Shown in pieces: positions 25,138-32,445 of a stretch of DNA of 64,000 nucleotides. How positions within the stretch are numbered: position 1 is the stretch's first letter; every line of letters begins with the position of its first letter. A model generated the notes under the pieces. That model did not search any database. It was given only the letters and a program-made list of their open reading frames with translations, and was not told the origin of the DNA. The stretch is from Roseivirga sp. (GTDB lineage: Bacteria; Bacteroidota; Bacteroidia; Cytophagales; Cyclobacteriaceae), in the NCBI GenBank assembly GCA_021404565.1, contig JAAWWF010000009.1, forward strand, positions 124,001 through 188,000, in the 5' to 3' direction. Both the position numbers and the translations under genes were made by a program.

Positions 25138-26838
25138 ATGACTACCGCTACTTTGTCTGGAACCAATAAGCACGGACGACTATTTACCTACTTTCTTATT
25201 GTATGGGTTGTTGTTGGGCTCATTCAAAATTATTTCTCAGATGTAAGTGGCGAGGAGGCCTACTACTGGCTCTTTTCTCAGTACCTCGACTGGGGTTATC
25301 TGGATCATCCGCCTATGGTGGGCGTGGTTACCTCTTGGGGGTATGAGCTAATGCCCAACGCCCTCGGGTTGCGCATGGGAATGTTGCTCTGCAATGTGCT
25401 GACCATTATAGTCATCAGAAAAACACTAGCCATTCAGGATGATAAACTCTATTTATGGATCATTCTGGGCTGTTTGCCTGTGCATGTGGGAGCCTTCCTG
25501 GTAAAGACAGACGTGCCACTGCTGCTCTTTGTAGCCACCTTTTACTACTCCTATAAACAGTATCTGATTAAAGACGATCTGAAAACTGTCGTGCTTCTGG
25601 CCCTGTCCATAGCCCTGATAATGCTAAGCAAGCATCATGGGTTTCTAGTGGTGCTTTTCACCGTTGTTTCCAACATCAGGCTGCTTACCAAAAAGACCTT
25701 CTGGCTTACGGTGCTCTTCACAGTAATCTTTATGCTGCCACATACCTACTGGCAGTATATCAATGAGTTTGCCACCATCAAATTCCACCTGTACAACCGG
25801 ATTGACATGGGCTTTAGCTGGGAGAGTCTGGCTTACTATGTGGGTATTCAACCCATCGTTTTCGGTCCTTTTATAGGAGTGCTTATTTTCGCAGCCTGCT
25901 ATAAAAACAGGGTAAGCAATCCCTTTAACAGAGCCCTGCGATTTACCATTGCAGGGGTATTGATTTTCTTCTTTATCTCTACTCTCAAAGTAGAGTTTCA
26001 CAAGCACTGGACCAGTATTCTGACCATTCCTTTTATGCTCCTGTCGCATGAGTATATCTATGATAAACCCAAATGGAGGCTTTGGTTAAAAAGGTTGTCC
26101 ATGATCAGTTTGGTGTTCGTAGTTCTGGCCAGAATCTATTTGGTGTATGACTTTTTCCCAAAATCCTGGACCAAAGACTGGGATGTTTTACATCACTGGG
26201 ATACCTGGGGTGAAGAGGTAAAAGAGCTTTCCGGTGGATTGCCCATCATGTTCAATAACCACTACGAGCGGGCTTCACGTTACAGCTACCTTACGGGAGA
26301 TATTGTGCACTGCTACAACACTTTTGACTACAGGGAAACCCAACACGACCTGATGACCCTGGAGGAAGACCTGCAGGGAAAAAGAGTTTTCCAGATCAAT
26401 CGATTCAGAGATACTGCCCGTTATGACGACTACTTTACGCAGATTGGTAAAGGCATTCACTACCGTATCATCGACAATTTTCGTTCATTCAGAAAAGTGA
26501 AGATAGAGGCGAACGCTGATGACCTGGAGGTAAATGCTGGAGCAGAAATAGCCCTGGAACTGACCCTGACCAATCGCTATGATTATGATGTGGATTTTCA
26601 GAAACTGGCAGGCAAAAAGGTGTATCTGAATGCTCATTTCCTGGTGGGGCTCCAACCAAAACATACAGCGCAAATAGAGGTGCTTGATGCCAACTTGTTG
26701 CCGGAACAGATCCTACAAAAGATGGCTCGATTCCGGGCTCCTTCCGAAGTCGGTAAATATGACCTGCGCTTTTCTATTCAGGTCGAGGGCATTGAAGCAC
26801 CCATTAATAGTAAAAAGTATGGGGTGGTGGTGAAGTAA
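25138..26838 (+). CDS. Glycosyltransferase family 39-type membrane protein (ArnT/PMT-like)
   Basis: This 566-residue protein has about ten N-terminal transmembrane helices and a C-terminal soluble part of about 230 residues. The motif SGEEAYYWLFSQYLDWGYLD followed by HPPMVG, in the first loop, is the signature of GT39/PMT_2 enzymes such as ArnT, with an acidic catalytic residue. They transfer sugar from a polyprenyl phosphate to protein or lipid on the outer face of the inner membrane. GtrA is divergent next door and may supply the substrate. A TAGCTTTG box at 25101-25108 lies 30 nt before the ATG. Confidence 0.88.
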   Translation: MTTATLSGTNKHGRLFTYFLIVWVVVGLIQNYFSDVSGEEAYYWLFSQYLDWGYLDHPPMVGVVTSWGYELMPNALGLRMGMLLCNVLTIIVIRKTLAIQDDKLYLWIILGCLPVHVGAFLVKTDVPLLLFVATFYYSYKQYLIKDDLKTVVLLALSIALIMLSKHHGFLVVLFTVVSNIRLLTKKTFWLTVLFTVIFMLPHTYWQYINEFATIKFHLYNRIDMGFSWESLAYYVGIQPIVFGPFIGVLIFAACYKNRVSNPFNRALRFTIAGVLIFFFISTLKVEFHKHWTSILTIPFMLLSHEYIYDKPKWRLWLKRLSMISLVFVVLARIYLVYDFFPKSWTKDWDVLHHWDTWGEEVKELSGGLPIMFNNHYERASRYSYLTGDIVHCYNTFDYRETQHDLMTLEEDLQGKRVFQINRFRDTARYDDYFTQIGKGIHYRIIDNFRSFRKVKIEANADDLEVNAGAEIALELTLTNRYDYDVDFQKLAGKKVYLNAHFLVGLQPKHTAQIEVLDANLLPEQILQKMARFRAPSEVGKYDLRFSIQVEGIEAPINSKKYGVVVK

Positions 26839-26842
26839 AGCA

Positions 26843-27208
26843 CTAAAACCTGGAATACTCTTCCTTAGGCTTACCATCTTTATCAAAACGCTGATTCAGC
26901 TCTCTTTCAGTGAGGCCAACCACGGCCAAAAAGCCGAAGGTCATAACTCCGGCAGTAATCAAAATGCCGGTGCTGCCAGGTAGCAGAAAATACAAAGTCA
27001 CCTGAACGGTAACAATGCCAAGCCCTGCCCAGAACATGCCTCTGGTGGCATAGCGATTGGCAAAAGTTCTGGTCTCTGCAGATTTGTGAGCAGTAGGGGT
27101 GTTATAGCCTATGCTTTTAGTCCCATCAGGGTTGAGGAGTTTCATCAGTCCGGCAGGCAGTAATGCCGAAACCCCCATGATTAACTGTGCAAGCAATAAC
27201 TCATTCAT
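26843..27208 (-). CDS. SdpI-like membrane protein
   Basis: This 121-residue protein has three transmembrane helices and the SdpI-type central motif IGYNTPTAHKSAETRTFANR (family pattern: iGyRTp.a..s...W.fAnr). In Bacillus subtilis SdpI gives immunity to the SdpC toxin and captures the repressor SdpR at the membrane; most homologues in other phyla are uncharacterised. Last gene of a tight minus-strand operon (SPFH, DUF4177, ribbon-helix-helix, this gene; gaps of 4 bp). Its 3' end faces the GT39 gene 4 bp away. Confidence 0.78.
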   Translation of the reverse strand: MNELLLAQLIMGVSALLPAGLMKLLNPDGTKSIGYNTPTAHKSAETRTFANRYATRGMFWAGLGIVTVQVTLYFLLPGSTGILITAGVMTFGFLAVVGLTERELNQRFDKDGKPKEEYSRF

Positions 27209-27212
27209 TTGC

Positions 27213-27377
27213 TTATTCTTCTTTTTTCTTTTTGAGCCTGCCGCTTTCTTTCAGGGCCTTGTTCACGATCCATTCCATTTGACCATTTGTGCTACGAAAT
27301 TCATCAGCAGCCCATTTTTCAACGGCTGCCAATAAATCCGGATCCAATCGGAGCACAAATGGTTTCTTCTTTGCCAT
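27213..27377 (-). CDS. Ribbon-helix-helix (Arc-like) DNA-binding protein
   Basis: The likely start is ATG 27377 (MAKKKPFVLRLDPDLLAAVE), giving 54 residues; a frame extends further upstream but that DNA encodes the end of the DUF4177 gene. The strand-helix-helix pattern is clear: PFVLRLDPDLLAAVEKWA is the DNA-reading strand and first helix, and STNGQMEWIVNKALKES the second, followed by KKKK. Arc/HicB-antitoxin-like dimers bind short palindromes or tandem sites. The tandem 11-bp repeats upstream of the operon (28394-28415) are candidate targets. No toxin gene is next to it. Confidence 0.85.
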   Translation of the reverse strand: MAKKKPFVLRLDPDLLAAVEKWAADEFRSTNGQMEWIVNKALKESGRLKKKKEE

Positions 27378-27381
27378 GGTG

Positions 27382-27525
27382 CTATCTTCCTTTTGATAGC
27401 ACCAGGTAGGAGCCATGGTTCATGCTGGTTACTACTCTCCAGCCCTTCATCGCCAGGTCGTTCAGGCGTTTCTCTATCTTCTCAGCATTGTCGAATGCCT
27501 TCATTTTAAAGATTTTATATTCCAT
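27382..27525 (-). CDS. DUF4177-like small protein, 47 residues
   Basis: A short frame from ATG 27525 to TAG 27382: MEYKIFKMKAFDNAEKIE... then RLNDLAMKGWRVVTSMNHGS and YLVLSKGR. The pattern (Tyr-rich strand, helix, 'laxxGWrvv', then 'lvLsk') is that of DUF4177. It starts 4 bp after the SPFH gene and ends 4 bp before the ribbon-helix-helix start, so it is part of the same operon. The function of DUF4177 is unknown to me. The gene is short and easily missed by automatic callers. Confidence 0.7.
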   Translation of the reverse strand: MEYKIFKMKAFDNAEKIEKRLNDLAMKGWRVVTSMNHGSYLVLSKGR

Positions 27526-27529
27526 GGTT

Positions 27530-28378
27530 TTAGTGGTTTAGAGTTCCGGTATTTACTACAGGTGAGGCTGCTTTGTCAGAGCAAAGCACTACCATCAGGT
27601 TACTTACCATAGCGGCCTTTTTCTCCTCATCCAGGTCTACAATGCTTTTCTTGTTCAATTCGTCCAGGGCAGTTTCTACCATGCCTACAGCGCCTTCCAC
27701 AATTTTGAAACGGGCTGCTACAATGGCGGTTGCCTGCTGCCTTTGTAGCATGGCGCTGGCAATTTCTTCGGCATAAGCCAAGTAGCCAATGCGGGCTTCT
27801 ATTACCTGAATACCGGCTATGCTTAGTCTTTCCGTCAGTTCCTCTTCCAGGGCATGATTTACTTCCTTCAAACCCGACCTCAGGGTAATCTCGCCTTCAT
27901 CCTCAAAGTTATCGTATGCGTATGAGCCTGCAAGCTTTCGTACGGCTGCGTCACTCTGTACCCTTACAAAATGGCCATAGTCATTGACTTCAAATGCGGC
28001 CTTGTAGGTTTCTTTTACCTGCCATACCAGAATCACGCTGATCATGATAGGGTTACCCAGTTTATCGTTCACCTTTACACGTTCGCTGTCAAAATTATGC
28101 GCCCTCAGTGATACCTTCCTTTTTACAAAGAATGGGTTCACCCAGTAAAAGCCATTTTCCTTAATCGTGCCTTTATAATTTCCAAAAAAGATCATTACCC
28201 GAGAGGTATTAGGGTTAATGATGAAGAACCCCGGTAGGAGTATGAAAACTATGGGTATAAATAATGCGAATTCAGGGCTTCTTGTGGTGGCGATCGCGAA
28301 AATGATGCCTGCTATAATTAATAATTCGACCAATAACATCAGAAATCCTGATCCGGCCTTAAATGGTTTCTCGTTCAT
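27530..28378 (-). CDS. SPFH (stomatin/prohibitin-like) membrane protein
   Basis: This 282-residue protein begins with two hydrophobic segments (GSGFLMLLVELLIIAGIIFA and FALFIPIVFILLPGFFII) followed by an SPFH/band 7 domain: RVMIFFGNYKGTIKENGFYW, RAHNFDSERVKVNDKLGNPI, VILVWQVKETYKAAFEV and the C-terminal helix EEIASAMLQRQQATAIVAAR. SPFH proteins form large rings that organise membrane microdomains, often with proteases. This subgroup is often found beside an Arc-like regulator. It is the first gene of the four-gene operon down to 26843. Confidence 0.92.
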   Translation of the reverse strand: MNEKPFKAGSGFLMLLVELLIIAGIIFAIATTRSPEFALFIPIVFILLPGFFIINPNTSRVMIFFGNYKGTIKENGFYWVNPFFVKRKVSLRAHNFDSERVKVNDKLGNPIMISVILVWQVKETYKAAFEVNDYGHFVRVQSDAAVRKLAGSYAYDNFEDEGEITLRSGLKEVNHALEEELTERLSIAGIQVIEARIGYLAYAEEIASAMLQRQQATAIVAARFKIVEGAVGMVETALDELNKKSIVDLDEEKKAAMVSNLMVVLCSDKAASPVVNTGTLNH

Positions 28379-28393
28379 AGTGGTAAATTTAGT

Positions 28394-28415
28394 ATGATAT
28401 TAAAATGATATCAAA
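28394..28415. promoter_or_regulatory. Tandem 11-bp repeats, candidate operator of the SPFH operon
   Basis: ATGATATTAAA (28394-28404) is followed directly by ATGATATCAAA (28405-28415), one mismatch, period 11 bp (one helical turn). The second unit contains the palindrome TGATATCA. They end 16-37 bp upstream of the SPFH start, where a repressor would block the promoter. Tandem sites one turn apart are typical of ribbon-helix-helix proteins, one of which is encoded in the operon. Function inferred. Confidence 0.5.
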
Positions 28416-28613
28416 TTATAATTGAATTAACGTCACTTTCTCGGAAAGGTTATGGCGGAGAAGGAGTGTTCAGGGCCAATGGTCGGCAGCGCATGTTGAG
28501 CGGCCGGGCTGTCTGGGTAAATGGTGGTTCTATTGTTGAAAGGGGAGCTTACTTTTAGTTGGTATTGCGTTCGCTGAGAGTTTGTCTTAATTTCGGTGCC
28601 ATACCTTCCTGCT

Positions 28614-29723
28614 ATGTTAGAGATTACACGTCCGACCCTGCTTCTTGATGAAAACAAATGCAAGCGTAATATTCAGCGAATGACCGCCAAGGCTGAACGC
28701 CTGCAGGTAAAGCTGATACCTCATATGAAAACTCCGCAGTCTGTGGAGGTGGCCGGCTGGTGTGCCAATGAAGGCGTGACTGCCATAACCGTAAGCTCGC
28801 TAAAAATGGCCGAGTATTTCGCAAAGGCTGGCTGGAAGGATATTACCGTAGCTTTTCCGGTGAATGTACTGGAGATAGGTGTTATCAACGAGCTGCTGCA
28901 AATGGGGGTAGATCTGAAGCTGTTTCTGTTGGACGAGGTGGTAGCCAGGAAATTAAATGATGGACTGAGTCAACCAGTTAAAGTACTGATTGAGCTGGAT
29001 GCGGGCTACAACCGTACAGGTATCAGTACGGAAAATATGGAGGACATAGCCTTATTGGCCCAGACGATTGTGGCAAGTGATAAGCTTGATCTTTATGGTT
29101 TGTACTGCCACCCTGGAAACACCTATCAGACCCACAATATTGAGGAAATAAGGCAGATTTGGGCTGCAGCGATTCGTAAGATGAATTTGGTCAGAGCTTC
29201 ACTTAAGGCTATTCAGGCTGAGTTGGTGGTGAGAATGGGAGACACCCCGGGCTGTACCCTGGTAGAGCAGATGGAAGGGGTGGACGAGATCAGTGCCGGC
29301 AATTTTATCTTCTATGATCTGGTGATGAATTATCTTGATGTCTGCAATGAAGAGGATATAGCGGTGGTAATGGCTTGTCCCGTTGTGGCCAAGAATAGCA
29401 GTCGCAACGAGATTATAATGCATGGGGGGGCAGTCCACTTTTCAAAGGACCATTTGTTTGATGAAGATCAGAAGAAGTTTTTCGGTGAAGTGGTCATTCT
29501 TGCGGAAGATGGTTGGTCACCCATCATTCAGGGAATCCGGGTAAAGTCTCTCTCCCAGGAGCATGGTGTGCTGCTTGCAAATGATGAAATCTTTGATCAG
29601 ATAGAAACGGGTGATGTTTTGGGCATACTACCGATTCACTCCTGTCTTACCGCTAACCTTATGAAATCTTATACTACTCTGGACGGAAGAAAAATTGATC
29701 ATATGGAAAAGGCCATGACCTGA
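28614..29723 (+). CDS. D-threonine aldolase-like PLP enzyme (DSD1 family, alanine racemase N-terminal fold)
   Basis: From ATG 28614 (MLEITRPTLLLDENKCKRNI) this is 369 residues; a GTG at 28596 would add six. The TIM-barrel opens with IPHMKTPQS, where Lys39 is the PLP lysine. The C-terminal domain contains ILPIHSCLTANLM, the His-x-Cys metal-binding pair of the metal-activated DSD1/D-threonine aldolase family. Such enzymes cleave D-threonine or related beta-hydroxy amino acids, or dehydrate D-serine; which one is not predictable. It is divergent from the SPFH operon and stands alone. Confidence 0.85.
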   Translation: MLEITRPTLLLDENKCKRNIQRMTAKAERLQVKLIPHMKTPQSVEVAGWCANEGVTAITVSSLKMAEYFAKAGWKDITVAFPVNVLEIGVINELLQMGVDLKLFLLDEVVARKLNDGLSQPVKVLIELDAGYNRTGISTENMEDIALLAQTIVASDKLDLYGLYCHPGNTYQTHNIEEIRQIWAAAIRKMNLVRASLKAIQAELVVRMGDTPGCTLVEQMEGVDEISAGNFIFYDLVMNYLDVCNEEDIAVVMACPVVAKNSSRNEIIMHGGAVHFSKDHLFDEDQKKFFGEVVILAEDGWSPIIQGIRVKSLSQEHGVLLANDEIFDQIETGDVLGILPIHSCLTANLMKSYTTLDGRKIDHMEKAMT

Positions 29724-29806
29724 TGCAACTTCTGGGTTGTTCGATTCGTCTATCCGCCAGATAGAAAGGTCAATTCCTGGTTTTCCGGGACTCAAACAAC
29801 TCAATT

Positions 29807-32218
29807 ATGATTAACAACTTCCTCAAGATTGCTCTCCGTAGCCTATGGAGAGATAAATTCTTCTCTTTGCTCAATATTTCCGGCCTGGCCATTGGTATTG
29901 CCTGCTGCTTGCTCATTATGACCTATGTCAACTATGAGCTGAGCTTCGATAAACATTTCCAGAACTCTGAAAACATTCACCGCATGATCATCAGCGGGAG
30001 TTTTAACGGAGATGATTTCACGGGTTCTCAGGCTCCGTCACCAGCTGGGGGCACTTTCAGAGACCAGGTGCCGGGAGTCTCACAACGACTGCGTCTTAGG
30101 AACTCAGGTAATTGGGTAATCAAGCACAACGAAAAAGTTTTCAATGAGAATAATGTGGTTTTTGCCGATGAGACCTTCTTTGAGGTGTTTTCGGTGCCAC
30201 TGCTTATGGGCAATCCCGATGATGTATTGCTCAATAAAAATACCCTGGCTATGAGTGAAACCATGGCCAAAAAGTACTTTGGAGATGAAAACCCAATTGG
30301 GAAAATCCTGAAGCTTGATAACAGGAGTGATTTCGAGGTAAGGGGCGTATATGCTGATATACCGGATAATACCCATTTCAGCTTTGACTTTATACTCTCG
30401 TTTATCACACGTGAAAATGAATACAATGAACCGGCCTGGCTGAGTACCAATTATGAAACATACCTGGTGCTTGATGACAATGTGAATGTAGATCAGGCGC
30501 TAGCCAATATGAACGAAATTGCCGTTGATAAAATGGCTGTAGAGCTCAAGCAATACCTCGATATGAGCTTTGACGATTTCAAAAAAGCCGGCAACAATTT
30601 TGAATATATGCTTCAGCCACTTCACGATATTCACCTGAGGTCAGATAACTATGGTGGCTACGAGGCAGAAGGTGATATTACCTATGTCTATATCTTTACC
30701 GCCATAGCAGCCTTTATTCTGGCACTGGCTTGTATCAACTTTATGAACCTTGCTACTGCCCGATCGGCCAATCGCGCCAAGGAGGTGGGCATTCGGAAGG
30801 TGATGGGCTCTTTCCGTGCACAAATCATATATCAGTTTATTTCCGAATCTGTCCTGATTACCTTCTTAGCTGGTTTGATAGGTTTAGGATTGGCCACAGT
30901 AGTGGTTCCATTTTTTAATGACTTTGCCGACAGACAAATGGAGCTAAGCTTAATCGCGAATCTGCCGCTGGTCCTTGTTGGATCCATGATCGTAGGCTTT
31001 TTAGCCGGGCTTTATCCTGCATTCTTCCTGAGCGCATTTTCTCCTGCCAAAGTACTAAAGGGCAACCTCAGCACAGGTATGAAGAGTGGTGGTTTGAGAA
31101 AGGTGCTGGTTTCATTTCAGTTCTTTGTTTCTATCCTTCTCATCATCGGTACTTTCAGTATTCTCAATCAACTCTCTTATATCCAGAACAAAAAGCTCGG
31201 TTTTGAAAAAGATCAGGTGATGGTTGTACATAATGCCTTTATGCTTGGCAATAACAGGGAGGCTTTCAGAAACACACTGTTACAAAATGCCGAAATAGAA
31301 AATGCTGCCTACTCCGCTTATTTGCCTACAGCCAGCAGTCGTTCTAATACAGTGTTTTTTCCCGATGCAGTGATAGATCAGGAAAGAGGCGTTTTAAGTC
31401 AGAATTGGCGGGTTGACCATGAGTACCTTGATGTTTTCGGGCTGGAAATTAGTGATGGGCGTTTCTTTTCAAAAGAATATGCGACTGACTCTGCTGCCAT
31501 GGTAATTAATGAGACTGCAGCCAAAATGTTTGGAATTGAAAATCTTGAAGGAGCCGTGATTGGTGATTTTAACGATGAAGGCACCCTCGATCGCTACACG
31601 GTGGTGGGTATTGTGAAAGACTTTCACTTCGAGTCGCTCAAAGATAAAATCAGGCCAGTCCTTATGAGATTGGGCAATTCTACAGGACTAGTGTCGCTGA
31701 AGGTAAATTCCAACAATTTGCAGGCGACTATTAATAAGGTTGAAAGCAGCTGGGATGAAATGGCCCCCGGTCAGCCTTTTGAATATTCATTTCTGGACGA
31801 CCGCTTTACCAATATGTACCAGGCAGAGTCAAAGCTTGGCGATATCTTTAGTGTTTTTGCCGGGCTCGCGATTGTGATTGCCTGCCTGGGTCTCTTCGGA
31901 CTGGCGGCCTTCACGGCACAGCAAAAGACCAAAGAAGTGGGCATCAGAAAAGTATTAGGTGCCTCTATTACACAGCTTATTTACCTGATGTCCAGAGAGG
32001 TTTCCATTCTGATTATGATCTCCTTCGTGGTTGCCTCTGGTTTAGGCTGGCTTGGGGTAGACTGGTGGATGCAAAGCTTCTCTTATCGTCCTCCTATCAA
32101 TATCGGGGTGTTCCTGCTGGCAGGTGCAGGTGCTTTTGTCATAGCACTGCTTACCATGAGCTACCAGTCTGTAAAAGTGGCTGTAGCGAACCCAGTAAAG
32201 GCGCTACGGAACGAATAG
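29807..32218 (+). CDS. MacB-like ABC transporter permease, first paralog
   Basis: This 803-residue permease has the double MacB layout: TM1 (FSLLNISGLAIGIACCLLIM), a MacB periplasmic core, three TM helices with the FtsX domain (YIFTAIAAFILALACINFMN...), then a second TM/core/FtsX set ending in NPVKALRNE. The LRSLWRDKFFSLLNISGLAI start is typical of Bacteroidota permeases related to MacB/LolC. No ATP-binding subunit gene is in the window; such genes often sit elsewhere. An 807-residue paralog follows. A role in lipoprotein or small-molecule export is inferred. Confidence 0.9.
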   Translation: MINNFLKIALRSLWRDKFFSLLNISGLAIGIACCLLIMTYVNYELSFDKHFQNSENIHRMIISGSFNGDDFTGSQAPSPAGGTFRDQVPGVSQRLRLRNSGNWVIKHNEKVFNENNVVFADETFFEVFSVPLLMGNPDDVLLNKNTLAMSETMAKKYFGDENPIGKILKLDNRSDFEVRGVYADIPDNTHFSFDFILSFITRENEYNEPAWLSTNYETYLVLDDNVNVDQALANMNEIAVDKMAVELKQYLDMSFDDFKKAGNNFEYMLQPLHDIHLRSDNYGGYEAEGDITYVYIFTAIAAFILALACINFMNLATARSANRAKEVGIRKVMGSFRAQIIYQFISESVLITFLAGLIGLGLATVVVPFFNDFADRQMELSLIANLPLVLVGSMIVGFLAGLYPAFFLSAFSPAKVLKGNLSTGMKSGGLRKVLVSFQFFVSILLIIGTFSILNQLSYIQNKKLGFEKDQVMVVHNAFMLGNNREAFRNTLLQNAEIENAAYSAYLPTASSRSNTVFFPDAVIDQERGVLSQNWRVDHEYLDVFGLEISDGRFFSKEYATDSAAMVINETAAKMFGIENLEGAVIGDFNDEGTLDRYTVVGIVKDFHFESLKDKIRPVLMRLGNSTGLVSLKVNSNNLQATINKVESSWDEMAPGQPFEYSFLDDRFTNMYQAESKLGDIFSVFAGLAIVIACLGLFGLAAFTAQQKTKEVGIRKVLGASITQLIYLMSREVSILIMISFVVASGLGWLGVDWWMQSFSYRPPINIGVFLLAGAGAFVIALLTMSYQSVKVAVANPVKALRNE

Positions 32219-32248
32219 AAATAGCCGAATCGCTAATTGAAAACCTAA

Positions 32249-32279
32249 ATCCTTCTGACTATTCGGAAGGATTTTTTTA
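32249..32279 (+). terminator. Terminator after the first MacB-like permease
   Basis: ATCCTTCTGA/TCGGAAGGAT 10-bp stem with one wobble pair and CTAT loop (32249-32272), followed by TTTTTTT. It separates the two paralogous permease genes into distinct transcripts. Confidence 0.85.
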
Positions 32280-32445
32280 TTAGCTGCAACATTCACAGCG
32301 CTCTTTACATCTACTTAGCAAAGATGAAATTCTGATTGAAAACATGCGTGCATTTACCGATGCCTCGCGTGTGTTAACCGATTTTTAAAAGGTATTCAGT
32401 AAGAATGAGGTCTATTTTGTGCTTAAGTCAAAAACTCAAACAACA

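Noticed and set aside
27213-27377. Reading the ribbon-helix-helix gene as the antitoxin of a HicAB-like toxin pair.
   Set aside because: No toxin-like gene is adjacent; the neighbours are DUF4177 and an SdpI-like membrane protein.
28433-28663. A 76-codon minus-strand frame upstream of the D-threonine aldolase-like gene.
   Set aside because: It overlaps the aldolase start, has no family pattern and no ribosome site.
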